From: an uncultured Campylobacter sp. | Lineage (GTDB): Bacteria > Campylobacterota > Campylobacteria > Campylobacterales > Campylobacteraceae | NCBI RefSeq assembly: GCF_938017775.1 | Contig: NZ_CALIIU010000016.1 | Location: 1-26,050, forward strand | DNA: 26,050 nucleotides | Direction of reading: 5' to 3' | Shown here: positions 1 through 9,521 of the stretch, one piece after another | How positions within the stretch are numbered: the stretch's first letter is position 1 | Layout: every line of letters begins with the position of its first letter | Notes under the pieces: model-generated | Seen by the model: the letters and a program-made list of their open reading frames with translations, nothing else | What the model was told of the DNA's origin: nothing | Database searches by the model: none | Program-made: the position numbers and the translations under genes

Positions 1-297
1 CTCATAAACATCCTTGCGAGCATTGTAACCATAGTCACCCTTACCGCCGCGAACTAGCACGATGGAGTGCTCTTGTAGATTGTGACCTTCACCACCGATA
101 TAGCTGATGACTTCAAATCCGCTAGTAAGCCTTACTTTGGCAACTTTACGAAGCGCTGAGTTTGGCTTTTTAGGGGTCGTGGTGTAGACCTTAGTGCAAA
201 CTCCTCTTCGTTGAGGGCAATTCTTTAGCGCGGGGGATTTCGATTTCTCGGTAATCTTCTTGCGCTCTTTTCTGACCAATTGATTTATGGTTGGCAC
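1..297 (-). CDS. rpsL: 30S ribosomal protein S12, partial, with aberrant 3' part
   Basis: S12 sits at the decoding centre of the 30S subunit and controls tRNA selection accuracy. The start is GTG at 297, giving MPTINQLVRKERKK; an ATG two bases upstream reads into a stop after four codons, and AAGGAA lies just upstream. Residues 1-85 are typical S12, including VYTTTPKKPNSALRK with Lys43, the wild-type residue at the classic streptomycin position, and YIGGEGHNLQEHSIVLVRGG. After Gly85 the family normally continues RVKDLPGVKYHIVRG. Here it reads KGDYGYNARKDVYE up to the window edge, so the segment with Lys88 and the methylthiolated Asp89 is absent. The reading frame stays open. This could be a contig-end chimera, a real rearrangement or an insertion. 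S12 is essential, so an intact copy probably exists elsewhere or the junction is an artefact. Confidence 0.85.
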   Translation of the reverse strand, partial: MPTINQLVRKERKKITEKSKSPALKNCPQRRGVCTKVYTTTPKKPNSALRKVAKVRLTSGFEVISYIGGEGHNLQEHSIVLVRGGKGDYGYNARKDVYE

Positions 298-335
298 ATC
301 TTTCCTTTCACAAAAATTTATTCAAAAAGATTTGG

Positions 336-341
336 ATTATA
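336..341 (-). promoter_or_regulatory. Probable -10 element for rpsL
   Basis: On the minus strand this is TATAAT, in the 83-bp gap between doxX and rpsL and about 38 bp upstream of the rpsL GTG. The upstream side is A/T-rich with no clear TTGACA, which is usual for Campylobacter sigma70 promoters. It implies that rpsL has its own promoter and does not depend wholly on read-through from rpoBC. Confidence 0.5.
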
Positions 342-380
342 CTTTGTTTAAACTTACAGAAACGTAAATTTAACTAAATT

Positions 381-770
381 TTAATCTCTAATCAGCACAA
401 ACTCCCCGCCGCCGCAGATTACTAGGCAGATCGCGGCAGAGAGATACAGATATACGATTTCCAGCTCAAATCCGCCCACTCCAGTAAGCGCACCCAACGG
501 AGTATGCAGGACGTATATTATCATGAGCACGTTTGCGATCACAAGCAGAGCGCCTATGCGGCAAAATACGCCTATGATTATCATCGCGGGCGCCAGCACT
601 TCGCCTACGTATGCGCCGTAAGCCACTAAATCCGGAATTCCTCTGGCTACCAGCATCGATTTTACGCCGTCTATACCGTGAGTAAGCTTAAAAATTCCGT
701 GCATTAAAAGACAAACTCCAAGCCCCAACCTGATAAACAATAGACCGAAATTTATGTTGATCATATTCAT
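381..770 (-). CDS. DoxX-family integral membrane protein
   Basis: A 129-residue, very hydrophobic protein with about four predicted membrane helices: residues 8-25, about 48-65, 70-88 and 104-120. The opening, with LGLGVCLLMHGIFKL followed by a later GxxxE (GAYVGEVLAPAMIIIG), is the DoxX pattern. DoxX proteins are four-helix inner-membrane proteins, some tied to quinone or thiol redox handling; the biochemical role of this one is not known. The start at 770 is supported by AAAGGATGAAAC in front of ATG. It begins 36 bp after rpoC and lies between rpoC and rpsL, so it is probably transcribed by read-through from the polymerase operon. An unrelated metabolic or membrane gene in this slot is unusual. 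Confidence 0.75.
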   Translation of the reverse strand: MNMININFGLLFIRLGLGVCLLMHGIFKLTHGIDGVKSMLVARGIPDLVAYGAYVGEVLAPAMIIIGVFCRIGALLVIANVLMIIYVLHTPLGALTGVGGFELEIVYLYLSAAICLVICGGGEFVLIRD

Positions 771-783
771 GTTTCATCCTTTA

Positions 784-808
784 AATTTAGGGCTTTTTAC
801 CCTAAATT
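784..808. other. Stem-loop at the rpoC 3' end
   Basis: A perfect 9-bp inverted repeat, AATTTAGGG (784-792) and CCCTAAATT (800-808), with a 7-base loop. It overlaps the last bases of the rpoC stop codon. On the minus strand no T tract follows; the doxX ribosome binding site does. It is therefore more likely an mRNA processing or stability element than an intrinsic terminator. Confidence 0.5.
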
Positions 809-3800
809 ATTTTTTAAGTTTAACTTCCTTGTCTTTATACAGACCGGTTCCGACCGGAATTATGCGACCTAAAATTACGTTTTCTTTCAAGTCCTCTAAT
901 CGGTCAAATTTACCCGCGATACTAGCTTCGGTTAGAACCTTCGTAGTCTCTTGGAAAGACGCTGCCGAAATGACGCTATCGCTTCCGACGGCCGCACGAG
1001 TTACGCCCAGTAGCACGGACTCTGCAATCGCAGGCTCGCCACCAATTTTCATAATGCGCTCGTTTTCTTCTCTAAATCTGCGGCGGCTAATCAGATCGCC
1101 GACGATTAGCTGAGTATCGCCGCTATCGACGATTCGGACCTGGCGGAGCATCTGAGATACGATAATCTCGATATGCTTATCGCTGATGACGACGCCTTGA
1201 GAGCGGTAAACCTGTTGAATTTCGCTTATTAGATAATAATGCAGCGCCTTTTCGCCTAAAATTCTAAGCACGTCGTGCGAGCTGATAACTCCGTCGGTAA
1301 GCTTCTCGCCTGCGTGGACGAACTCACCGTTTCGCACTTGGATCTGGCGGCTCTTATCGATTAGATACTCGGCGCTTGTTCCGTCCTCGCCCTCGATTAC
1401 AATGCGCTCTTTTGCACGCAACGCCTTATCGAAGCGAACGGTGCCGTCGATGTCCGCGATAATCGCGGTATTTTTCGGACGGCGCGCCTCAAATAGCTCC
1501 GATACGCGCGGCAAACCGCCGGTGATATCTTTTGATTTTGCAGCAGCTTTCGGCGTTCTAGCCAAAATATCCGCAATCGCTACCTGATCGCCTTTATTCG
1601 TAAAAATCGCGGTCTTCGGCCCTAGGTTGTATTTGATAGGCTCGCCCTTGCTAGGGGTTACGATGATAGCCGGTTTGACGCCCTGCGGTAGGTATTCGTT
1701 GATAACCAAACGGCTTTGGCCGGTAGTCTCGTCATATTGCTCCGTAGCGGTGTATCCCGGCTCGATATCCTCGAAGCTGATCTTGCCCTCGCACTCTGCA
1801 GCCACCGGGATAGAATACGGATCCCACTCGGCGATGATCAATCGATCATCTTTTTTAGGCTTGGCGATAAGATCTTCGCTTTTTACGACGCTATTATCAT
1901 CATAGGTAATGACAGATTCGCGTGGTATATAGTGACGGATCGCCTCTCTGCCGTTTTCATCGGAGATGACTACGTACATACCCTTCTCGCTTACGACATG
2001 ACCTTTTTTGATATCTCTTAGTCTCTCTAAATAATCGCCCTTTAGGATGAAATACTTAAGCGTACCATTTGCTCCCGCTTTGATCTTTTGAGTTACCGGC
2101 TCGCCGTCTTTGACGCGAAGTTCGCTGGCAAACGGAATTCGAGTAGGGATATTCCAGTCTTCTTTTATAACCTCTACTAAACTATCATTTTCTCCAACGG
2201 TTTCGCCGTCTTTAAATACGATGTAGAATTTCCCCTCAACTTTACCGCTTACGCCCGCAAGCTCGGTAGGCTTGGCTAGATCGTGGCGTCGGATCGAATA
2301 TTTAAATTCTTCTTTCTTGCCCTTTAGCGTGATATTTACGTCGTCGTGGGTTATATCAATGCTTACCTTGCCGGTAATCGGAGCTTTGATCTTAGGCTCG
2401 ACCAAAAGCACCGCGGCGTTTCTGCGGTTCATCACGATATTTTTGCCGCCGTTTTCGTAGGTTTTGACGTTGTAATATCTAATAAAGCCCTCTTTATCGG
2501 CGATTACTTGGCGATCTTGCTGCTCGGTAGATGCGGTACCGCCAGCGTGGAAGGTTCGTAGCGTAAGCTGCGTGCCTGGCTCGCCGATTGATTGCGCCGA
2601 TATGATACCGACCGCTTCACCCGGTTTTACCAGCTTACCCTCGCCTAAATTTACGCCATAGCACTTCGCGCAAACCCCTTTTTCAGCCTTGCAAGTAATA
2701 GGCGTACGGATGCTTACGGATTTGATGCCGGCATCAACTATGGTGCGTACCTCATTAACGCCTAGAAGCGTGCCTTCAGTAAATAAAATTTCATTCGATA
2801 CCGGATCAATCACATCCGAGCTTAGCACCCTACCCATAATCCTATCGGCTAGGCTTTCTATTTGCGTTCCGTTCTCTACAATCTCGGTAACCTCGATGCC
2901 CTCGTGCGTGCCGCAGTCGTGCATCGTAACTCTGACGTTTTGTGCGACGTCGATCAGCTTTCGCGTTAGATATCCCGCATTTGCGGTCTTTAGCGCTGTA
3001 TCGGCAAGACCTTTACGCGCGCCGTGGGTCGAGATGAAATACTCATTTACGTTTAGACCCTCTCTAAAATTTGAAGTGATCGGCGTCTCGATGATCGAGC
3101 CGTCCGGCTTACTCATCAGGCCTCTCATGCCCGCTAGCTGCTTGATCTGCTCCGCGCTACCTCGCGCGCCGCTATCGGCCATCATATAGATCGAGTTAAA
3201 GCCGTCCTTATCTTTCTCCATCATCTTCATCATCTCATCGGCTAGCTTCTTACTAGTGCTGGTCCAGATGTCGATCGTTTTATTATAGCGCTCGCCGTCA
3301 GTTAGCAAGCCCGCGCCGTATTGGTTCTGAACCTCTCTGACCTGCTTTTTAGCCTCTTCTACAAGACCTGCTTTGGACTTTGGCACGATGATATCCGAAA
3401 CGGAGATCGATACACCCGCTTTAGTAGCGGATTCAAAGCCTAAATTTTTAAGATTATCCAAAAATTCTGCGCTTATCTCAAGGCCGCCGTTTTTATAGAC
3501 GTAATCGACAAGCTCGGCGATATCCTTTTTCTTCATGATCTTATTCCAAAGATGATCCGGAATAAAGCTAGGCAGGATCGATTTAATGATCAAGCGACCC
3601 GCGGTCGTAAAGATAATGCGGCGATCGATCATCGTTTTGATTTTGGCGTGGATGTCTAGTGCGTTTGCCTCCACGGCAAGCATTACTTCATCGACGTTTG
3701 CAAAAATTTTATTCGTTCCTTTTGCACCCGGATTTTCGAGGCTTAGATAATAAATTCCTAAAACCATATCCTGGCTAGGCACCGCGACGGGTTTTCCGCT

Positions 3801-5321
3801 AGCAGGAAGCAAGATATTCATCGAGCTAAGCATTAAAATTTTACATTCCGCGATCGCCTCTTGGCTAAGCGGCACATGCACAGCCATCTGATCGCCGTCG
3901 AAGTCTGCGTTGAATGCGGCGCAGACTAGCGGATGCAGCCTGATAGCCTTTCCCTCGACGAGCACGGGATGAAACGCCTGAATAGACATCTTATGAAGCG
4001 TCGGCGCACGGTTTAGCATAACCGGGTGATCCTTTACGACCTCCTCCAAGCACTCCCAAACTTCATTGATCCTATTTTCGATCATCTTTTTAGCCTGCTT
4101 AACGGTCGTTGCATAGCCCTTCTCTTGAAGGCGAGCGATTAGATGCGGCTTGAATAACTCAAGCGCCATCGTCTTAGGCAGACCGCACTGATCCATGCGT
4201 AAATTTGGACCTACGACGATGACGGAGCGACCCGAAAAATCCACGCGCTTGCCGAGCAAATTTTGACGGAAGCGGCCTTGCTTACCTTTAATGATCTCGC
4301 TTAGAGATTTAAGCGGTCGCTTATTAGCGCCTTTTACGGCGTTAGCGCGACGTCCGTTGTCAAAAAGCGCATCCACCGCCTCTTGAAGCATTCGTTTTTC
4401 GTTGCGGATGATGATCTCGGGTGCATCGAGCTCCATCAGCCTTTTGAGCCTAGAATTTCGATTTATGACGCGGCGATACAGATCGTTTACGTCCGAAACC
4501 GCAAATTTACCGCCCTCAAGACTAACAAGCGGGCGCAGATCGGCAGGCAGCACGGGAAGATTCGTAATCATCATCCACTCCGGCTTATTGCCGGAATTTA
4601 AAAAGCTCTCGACGACCTTTAGACGCTTGACGATAGTTTTTTTCTTCGCTTCGGAGTTTGTGTTATCCATCTCCTCCTTCAAAGAATTTAAAATTTCAAC
4701 TAAATCAAGCTCAGCTAGCATATCGCGGATTACCTGACCACCCATTTTGGCGACGAAGCCTGTCTGCGAAAAGCGCTCTTTTAGGCTCTGATACTGCTCT
4801 TCGTTTAAAACGTCGTATTTCTCGACCTTTTTAGAATTTTCGTTGTCGTAAAATGCCTCGCCCGCGCTTTCTACGATGTAAGCCTCATAGTAAAGCACGC
4901 GCTCAAGATCTTTCATCTTGATGTTTAGCAGCGTACCGATGCGGCTAGGCAAGGAATTTACGTACCAAATATGCGCCACCGGCGTTACCAGCTCGATATG
5001 CCCCATTCTAGTGCGGCGAACCTTCGAGCTCGTGATCTCGACGCCACATTTTTCGCATTTCCAGCCTTTGTAGCGCATCTTCTTATATTTGCCGCAGATG
5101 CACTCATAATCCCTTACGGGACCGAAAATTTTAGCGCAAAAAAGCCCGTCGCGCTCCGGCTTAAGCGTGCGGTAGTTGATAGTCTCCGGCTTTTTTACCT
5201 CGCCGTGGCTCCATGCTTTAATCTGCTCGGGGCTAGCAAGCCTAATAGCAAACGCGTCGAAGTCGTGAACTCTGGCGTCCTCTTTTATTTCTATTCTTTC
5301 TAAATTTGAATTATCGCTCAT
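807..5321 (-). CDS. rpoC: DNA-directed RNA polymerase subunit beta'
   Basis: The 1504-residue beta' subunit forms the clamp and half of the active centre of RNA polymerase. The N-terminal zinc site uses Cys74, Cys76, Cys89 and Cys92. The catalytic loop NADFDGDQMAVH starts at residue 471, with Mg-binding Asp473, Asp475 and Asp477. The C-terminal half has a second zinc cluster (MHDCGTHEG plus CKAEKGVCAKCYG) followed by the trigger-loop region with IISAQSIGEPGTQLTLRTFHAGG, here given in two parts: IISAQSIGEPGTQ and LTLRTFHAGG. Length is normal for epsilonproteobacteria. The start ATG overlaps the rpoB TGA (ATGA), indicating translational coupling and balanced synthesis. Unlike Helicobacter, beta and beta' are separate polypeptides. 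Nothing is truncated or shifted. Confidence 0.98.
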   Translation of the reverse strand: MSDNSNLERIEIKEDARVHDFDAFAIRLASPEQIKAWSHGEVKKPETINYRTLKPERDGLFCAKIFGPVRDYECICGKYKKMRYKGWKCEKCGVEITSSKVRRTRMGHIELVTPVAHIWYVNSLPSRIGTLLNIKMKDLERVLYYEAYIVESAGEAFYDNENSKKVEKYDVLNEEQYQSLKERFSQTGFVAKMGGQVIRDMLAELDLVEILNSLKEEMDNTNSEAKKKTIVKRLKVVESFLNSGNKPEWMMITNLPVLPADLRPLVSLEGGKFAVSDVNDLYRRVINRNSRLKRLMELDAPEIIIRNEKRMLQEAVDALFDNGRRANAVKGANKRPLKSLSEIIKGKQGRFRQNLLGKRVDFSGRSVIVVGPNLRMDQCGLPKTMALELFKPHLIARLQEKGYATTVKQAKKMIENRINEVWECLEEVVKDHPVMLNRAPTLHKMSIQAFHPVLVEGKAIRLHPLVCAAFNADFDGDQMAVHVPLSQEAIAECKILMLSSMNILLPASGKPVAVPSQDMVLGIYYLSLENPGAKGTNKIFANVDEVMLAVEANALDIHAKIKTMIDRRIIFTTAGRLIIKSILPSFIPDHLWNKIMKKKDIAELVDYVYKNGGLEISAEFLDNLKNLGFESATKAGVSISVSDIIVPKSKAGLVEEAKKQVREVQNQYGAGLLTDGERYNKTIDIWTSTSKKLADEMMKMMEKDKDGFNSIYMMADSGARGSAEQIKQLAGMRGLMSKPDGSIIETPITSNFREGLNVNEYFISTHGARKGLADTALKTANAGYLTRKLIDVAQNVRVTMHDCGTHEGIEVTEIVENGTQIESLADRIMGRVLSSDVIDPVSNEILFTEGTLLGVNEVRTIVDAGIKSVSIRTPITCKAEKGVCAKCYGVNLGEGKLVKPGEAVGIISAQSIGEPGTQLTLRTFHAGGTASTEQQDRQVIADKEGFIRYYNVKTYENGGKNIVMNRRNAAVLLVEPKIKAPITGKVSIDITHDDVNITLKGKKEEFKYSIRRHDLAKPTELAGVSGKVEGKFYIVFKDGETVGENDSLVEVIKEDWNIPTRIPFASELRVKDGEPVTQKIKAGANGTLKYFILKGDYLERLRDIKKGHVVSEKGMYVVISDENGREAIRHYIPRESVITYDDNSVVKSEDLIAKPKKDDRLIIAEWDPYSIPVAAECEGKISFEDIEPGYTATEQYDETTGQSRLVINEYLPQGVKPAIIVTPSKGEPIKYNLGPKTAIFTNKGDQVAIADILARTPKAAAKSKDITGGLPRVSELFEARRPKNTAIIADIDGTVRFDKALRAKERIVIEGEDGTSAEYLIDKSRQIQVRNGEFVHAGEKLTDGVISSHDVLRILGEKALHYYLISEIQQVYRSQGVVISDKHIEIIVSQMLRQVRIVDSGDTQLIVGDLISRRRFREENERIMKIGGEPAIAESVLLGVTRAAVGSDSVISAASFQETTKVLTEASIAGKFDRLEDLKENVILGRIIPVGTGLYKDKEVKLKK

Positions 5322-8300
5322 TTATTCTCTCCATTCTCGTAAATTTCAACGTCTAGAGCAAGCGATTTAAGCTCGTTTGTTAAAACAAAAAATGTCTCAG
5401 GAATTCCGGTAGACGGAACGTTCTCGCCTTTTGTCAGCGCTTTATATGCAGCCAAGCGTCCGTCGACGTCGTCGGATTTGATCGTTAGCATTTCGCGGAG
5501 CGTGTATGCCGCGCCGTATGCCTCCAGAGCCCAAACTTCCATCTCTCCAAATCTTTGACCGCCGAATAGCGCCTTGCCGCCGACGGGCTGCTGCGTGACT
5601 AGGCTGTAAGGACCGGTGCTTCTTGCGTGAACCTTTTCGTCGACTAGGTGGTGCAGCTTGAGATAATACATGCAGCCTACGTTTACGCGCTCTTTGATCT
5701 TTTCGCCGGTGCGACCGTCGTAAAGCTCGGTCTTACCGTCCTGATCGATGCCCGCCATCTCAAATAGCTTTTTGAAATCCTCCGGCACGATACCTTCGAA
5801 TATCGGAGCGGAAAATCTAACGCCCTTAGCCCAGTCTCTAGCGTATTTTAAAAGATCTTCGTCGCTGATTTTCTCAAGCGTTTTTTTAGCCTGCATTAGC
5901 TTGGAAACGCCCGCAATCTCAATCATTTTAGCGCGAAGGGTTTTTAACCATTCGTCCGTTTTCTCCTCTAAAATTTTAGCGATCTGCTCGCCTAAGCGCC
6001 AACCCACAAGACCTAAGTGGCTCTCCATTATCTGACCGATATTCATACGGCTTGGAACGCCGAGAGGATTTAGCACGATATCCACGCGCTGTCCGCTAGG
6101 AAGATACGGCATATCAACCTCAGGGACGATATTTGAAACGATACCCTTATTTCCGTGGCGGCCAGCCATCTTATCGCCCACTTTTAGCTTGCGCTTAGTC
6201 GCGATATAGACCTTTACGAGCTTAACGACACCGCTTGGCAAGATATCGTCTTTTTCTAAAATTTCGATCTTTTCGTCGTGTTCCTCTTTGAGCTTGCGCT
6301 TTTCGTTTTGGAAGTGATTTTTTAACTCCTCGTATTCCTTCTGAACAGCTTTAGAATAAGCCTTGACGAAGGAATTTAATGTAAAGCGATTGGAGCTTTC
6401 AAGCTCCTCTTTTTTAACCTTATCACCCTTTTTATAATCTTTTTTATTGAGGCTTTGATCGCTTTGCAAAGCGCTTTTAGAAAGAAGTGCCACTACCTTT
6501 AGCATCTCCTCGCGATCAAGCATCAAAAGCCTATCGTGATGCTCCCTTTCGAGCTCGGTTTTTTCATCCTCATAGGCTTTGTTCGTGCGCGGATCCTTCT
6601 CGTAGCCCTTTTTGGTAAAAATTTTAACGTCGATTACCACGCCTTCCATCGAAGCGGTAGCGTAGAGCGATTTATTTACTACATGCCCCGCCTTCTCGCC
6701 GAAGATCGCGCGCAAAAGCCTCTCTTCAGGCGTAGGTTTAACCTCGCCCTTCGGAGTTACCTTGCCTACTAGGATCATGCCAGGTTTGATGTGAGTACCG
6801 ATCTTTACGATACCGCTATCATCGAGGTGAGTAAGCTCCTCCTCTTTGATATTAGGGATGTCGCGCGTGATCTCTTCCACGCCGTCTTTAAGCTCTCTAG
6901 CCTCGATCTCCTTTTCATAAACATGCACGCTGGTGTATTCGTCGGCGCGGATCATCTTTTCGCTCATGACGACGGCGTCCTCGTAATTGTAACCGTGCCA
7001 CGGCATGAAAGCTATAAGGGCGTTTTTGCCGATCGCAAGCTCGCCGCCGTCCATGCTAGGACCGTCGGCTATGATTTGGCCGGCCTTTATCACGTCGCCT
7101 TTGCGTACGATCGGGCGCTGTGAAAAGGTAGTGTTTTGGTTAGTGCGTAAATTTTTCTCCATCGAGTAGTGATCGATAAACGGCCCCTTCTCGTCCTCGC
7201 CCAAAATAAATATATTTTTATTATCGACCTTTTCTACGACGCCTTCGCGACCGGCTTTGATCGCTTCCCACGAATCGCGCGCGATGATCGCCTCCATGCC
7301 CGTTCCAACGATAGGAGCAGTAGAGTGTAGAAGCGGCACGGCTTGGCGCTGCATGTTCGAGCCCATCAAGGCGCGGTTAGCATCGTCGTGTTCCAAAAAC
7401 GGAATCAGCGACGCCGCTACGCCCGCGACCATACCGGAGCAAAGGTCTATCAGCGAAATATCCTCGCGTTTAGCCATAATATTTTCACCGTCTTTTCTGA
7501 CCTCTAAAAGCTCTTCTACAATATTGCCCTCTTCGTCCAATTTAGCGGACGCAGGAGCGATTACGAGCCCCTCTTCTTGCGTAGCGGTAAGATATATGAT
7601 CTCGTCGGTGACCTTGCCGTTTACGACTCTTTTATACGGAGCCTCGACGAAGCCTAGATCATTTACCTTCGCATAGGTCGCTAGGGTATTGATCAGACCG
7701 ATGTTTTGACCCTCCGGCGTCTCGATAGGGCAAATTCTACCGTAGTGCGTAGGATGGACATCGCGCACCTCAAAGCCGGCGCGCTCTTTAACCAAACCGC
7801 CCTCGCCCAGCGCAGATAGACGGCGCTTATGCGTGACCTCGCTAAGCGGATTGGTCTGATCCATAAACTGGCTTAGCTGGCCGCCAGTGAAAAATTCCAT
7901 AAGCGTAGTGGTGATGATTTTAGGATTTACGAAATCATACGGCATAAGTTCGTCTAAATTTCCGCTGATGCCGGTAAATTTATCCTTGATCGCCTTTTGA
8001 ACTTTGATAAAGCCAAGATGCATCTCGTTTGCCAAAAGCTCGCCGATCGAGCGGATGCGGCGATTGCCGAGATTATCGCGATCGTCGATGAAGCCGTCGC
8101 CGTTTTTAACCCTGATTAGATATTTCGCCGTCTTGATAATATCCTCGCTGGTTAGTACGGTTACGTACTCCGGCGCCTCGATACCCAGCTTGTGATTCAT
8201 CTTCATACGACCGACTTTGGTCAGATCGTAGCGCTCAGGGTTGAAAAACAGATCGTTTACGAAGCTCTTTGCCGCCTCTTTTACCACCGGCTCGCCCGGG

Positions 8301-9454
8301 CGCATAACCTTGTAAATTCTAATCGCTGCCAGATCGTTCTCATCGTCTATGCCCTCGCTTTGCTGTAAGAGTTTAAGCGCGTCGGCATCTTGGATGAAGG
8401 AATTTATGATCGAAGTATCTACGCCGCTAGCTAGGTCGTTGGCGATCGTAAATTTTTTCTCAGTGTTAGCGATCTTGGCTAGCTTGCCCTCATCAAGCGC
8501 GGTTAGCGAATCAAAAAGCACTTCGCCGCTGTTTTTATCGACGATGGCGTCGGCTAGGTAGCGCTCGGCTAAAATTTCAGCCGGATATTCGATTAGCTTT
8601 AGTCCGTCCTCCGCTAACTTCTCCGCTTTTTTGGATGTTAGGCGCTTGCTTGCTTGATGAAGCACCTCGCCCTTTTCGTTTATAATGTCGTAATCGAGCC
8701 TGCCCGCGTATTCTTTCGGATCGAAATCGGTCAGGAATTTTCCTTTTTTAATATAGATCGTCTTAATAGGATAAAATAATTTTATAATGTCTTGTTTTTT
8801 GTAGCCGAGTGCGCGAAATAGGATCGTGATCGGAACCTTGCGCCTTTTATTTATGCGCACGTATAGTACGTCTTTTACGTCGTATTCAAAGTATAGCCAG
8901 CTGCCGCGATCCGGTATTATTTGAGCGGTGTAGATTAGTTTATTTAAAACGGTTGGACTCTCTTCCTCTTTGAAGATTACGCCCGGGCTTCTGTGCAGCT
9001 GATTTACGACGACACGCTCTACGCCGTTAATGATAAATGAAATTCTATCGGTCATTAGAGGAATGTCGCGAATAAATATATCTTGCTCTTTGATCTCTTT
9101 TACGCCGATTTTTTTGCCCGTCTTTTCATCGCGCTCATGTACTAGCAAACGGAGCTTCATCTTTAAATTTACCGAATAAGTAAGCCCTCTTTCCATGCAT
9201 TCTCTAATCGAATACTTTGGCTTTGAAATTTCGCTGCTTACATACTCGATACTTAGTCTATTCTGTGCATCGTGGATAGGAAAAATGGCTTTGAAAACCT
9301 TCTCTATGCCGCTTTCTCCACCCGAGTTATCAAGATTTAAAAAATGATCAAAACTTTTCTTTTGTAGTTGTAATAAATTCGGAATTTCGATGTCTTTGGG
9401 AACCTTTGAAAAATCCACCCTAAGACGATTTCCTGAATATAGGCTGTTTAACAT
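5318..9454 (-). CDS. rpoB: DNA-directed RNA polymerase subunit beta
   Basis: The 1378-residue beta subunit carries the rifampicin pocket and part of the active centre. The open frame extends upstream to 9511, but the family start is MLNSLYSGNRLRVDFSK at 9454, preceded by GAGG about 8 bases away; the 19 extra residues would come from the hairpin-rich rplL-rpoB spacer. The rifampicin cluster reads GQLSQFMDQTNPLSEVTHKRRLSALG with the sensitive-type Asp516, His526 and Ser531 equivalents present (shown in parts: GQLSQFMDQTNPLSE, then VTHKRRLSALG). Other conserved blocks are HYGRICPIETPEGQNIGLI, MPWHGYNYEDAVVMSE and GRHGNKGIVS. The stop TGA overlaps the rpoC ATG. Confidence 0.98.
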   Translation of the reverse strand: MLNSLYSGNRLRVDFSKVPKDIEIPNLLQLQKKSFDHFLNLDNSGGESGIEKVFKAIFPIHDAQNRLSIEYVSSEISKPKYSIRECMERGLTYSVNLKMKLRLLVHERDEKTGKKIGVKEIKEQDIFIRDIPLMTDRISFIINGVERVVVNQLHRSPGVIFKEEESPTVLNKLIYTAQIIPDRGSWLYFEYDVKDVLYVRINKRRKVPITILFRALGYKKQDIIKLFYPIKTIYIKKGKFLTDFDPKEYAGRLDYDIINEKGEVLHQASKRLTSKKAEKLAEDGLKLIEYPAEILAERYLADAIVDKNSGEVLFDSLTALDEGKLAKIANTEKKFTIANDLASGVDTSIINSFIQDADALKLLQQSEGIDDENDLAAIRIYKVMRPGEPVVKEAAKSFVNDLFFNPERYDLTKVGRMKMNHKLGIEAPEYVTVLTSEDIIKTAKYLIRVKNGDGFIDDRDNLGNRRIRSIGELLANEMHLGFIKVQKAIKDKFTGISGNLDELMPYDFVNPKIITTTLMEFFTGGQLSQFMDQTNPLSEVTHKRRLSALGEGGLVKERAGFEVRDVHPTHYGRICPIETPEGQNIGLINTLATYAKVNDLGFVEAPYKRVVNGKVTDEIIYLTATQEEGLVIAPASAKLDEEGNIVEELLEVRKDGENIMAKREDISLIDLCSGMVAGVAASLIPFLEHDDANRALMGSNMQRQAVPLLHSTAPIVGTGMEAIIARDSWEAIKAGREGVVEKVDNKNIFILGEDEKGPFIDHYSMEKNLRTNQNTTFSQRPIVRKGDVIKAGQIIADGPSMDGGELAIGKNALIAFMPWHGYNYEDAVVMSEKMIRADEYTSVHVYEKEIEARELKDGVEEITRDIPNIKEEELTHLDDSGIVKIGTHIKPGMILVGKVTPKGEVKPTPEERLLRAIFGEKAGHVVNKSLYATASMEGVVIDVKIFTKKGYEKDPRTNKAYEDEKTELEREHHDRLLMLDREEMLKVVALLSKSALQSDQSLNKKDYKKGDKVKKEELESSNRFTLNSFVKAYSKAVQKEYEELKNHFQNEKRKLKEEHDEKIEILEKDDILPSGVVKLVKVYIATKRKLKVGDKMAGRHGNKGIVSNIVPEVDMPYLPSGQRVDIVLNPLGVPSRMNIGQIMESHLGLVGWRLGEQIAKILEEKTDEWLKTLRAKMIEIAGVSKLMQAKKTLEKISDEDLLKYARDWAKGVRFSAPIFEGIVPEDFKKLFEMAGIDQDGKTELYDGRTGEKIKERVNVGCMYYLKLHHLVDEKVHARSTGPYSLVTQQPVGGKALFGGQRFGEMEVWALEAYGAAYTLREMLTIKSDDVDGRLAAYKALTKGENVPSTGIPETFFVLTNELKSLALDVEIYENGENK

Positions 9455-9488
9455 TCCACTACCTCGTAGTTGTATTTTAAAGAAAGAA

Positions 9489-9511
9489 GTGCCGATGCGA
9501 CGCACCGGCAC
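9489..9511 (-). terminator. Attenuator-like hairpin between rplL and rpoB
   Basis: On the minus strand GTGCCGGTGC and GCATCGGCAC form a 10-bp stem with one G-U pair and a 3-base loop, followed by a T-rich run (TTCTTTCTTT). It lies about 34 bp past the rplL stop and 35 bp before the rpoB start. E. coli has a well-known partial terminator at the same position, which sets the ratio of ribosomal protein to polymerase transcripts. The U tract is interrupted, so termination is probably incomplete. Confidence 0.6.
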
Positions 9512-9521
9512 ACATTTGTAT

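Noticed and set aside
1..42. Intein or self-splicing intron as the cause of the rpsL discontinuity.
   Set aside because: No Cys or Ser at the junction as an intein needs, and no group II GUGCG start. Too little sequence is available to see a group I core, so this stays unsupported but not excluded.
9455..9511. Upstream extension of rpoB to an ATG at 9511.
   Set aside because: The added residues are encoded by the attenuator hairpin region, the family starts at MLNSLYSGNRLR, and a good SD is located before 9454.
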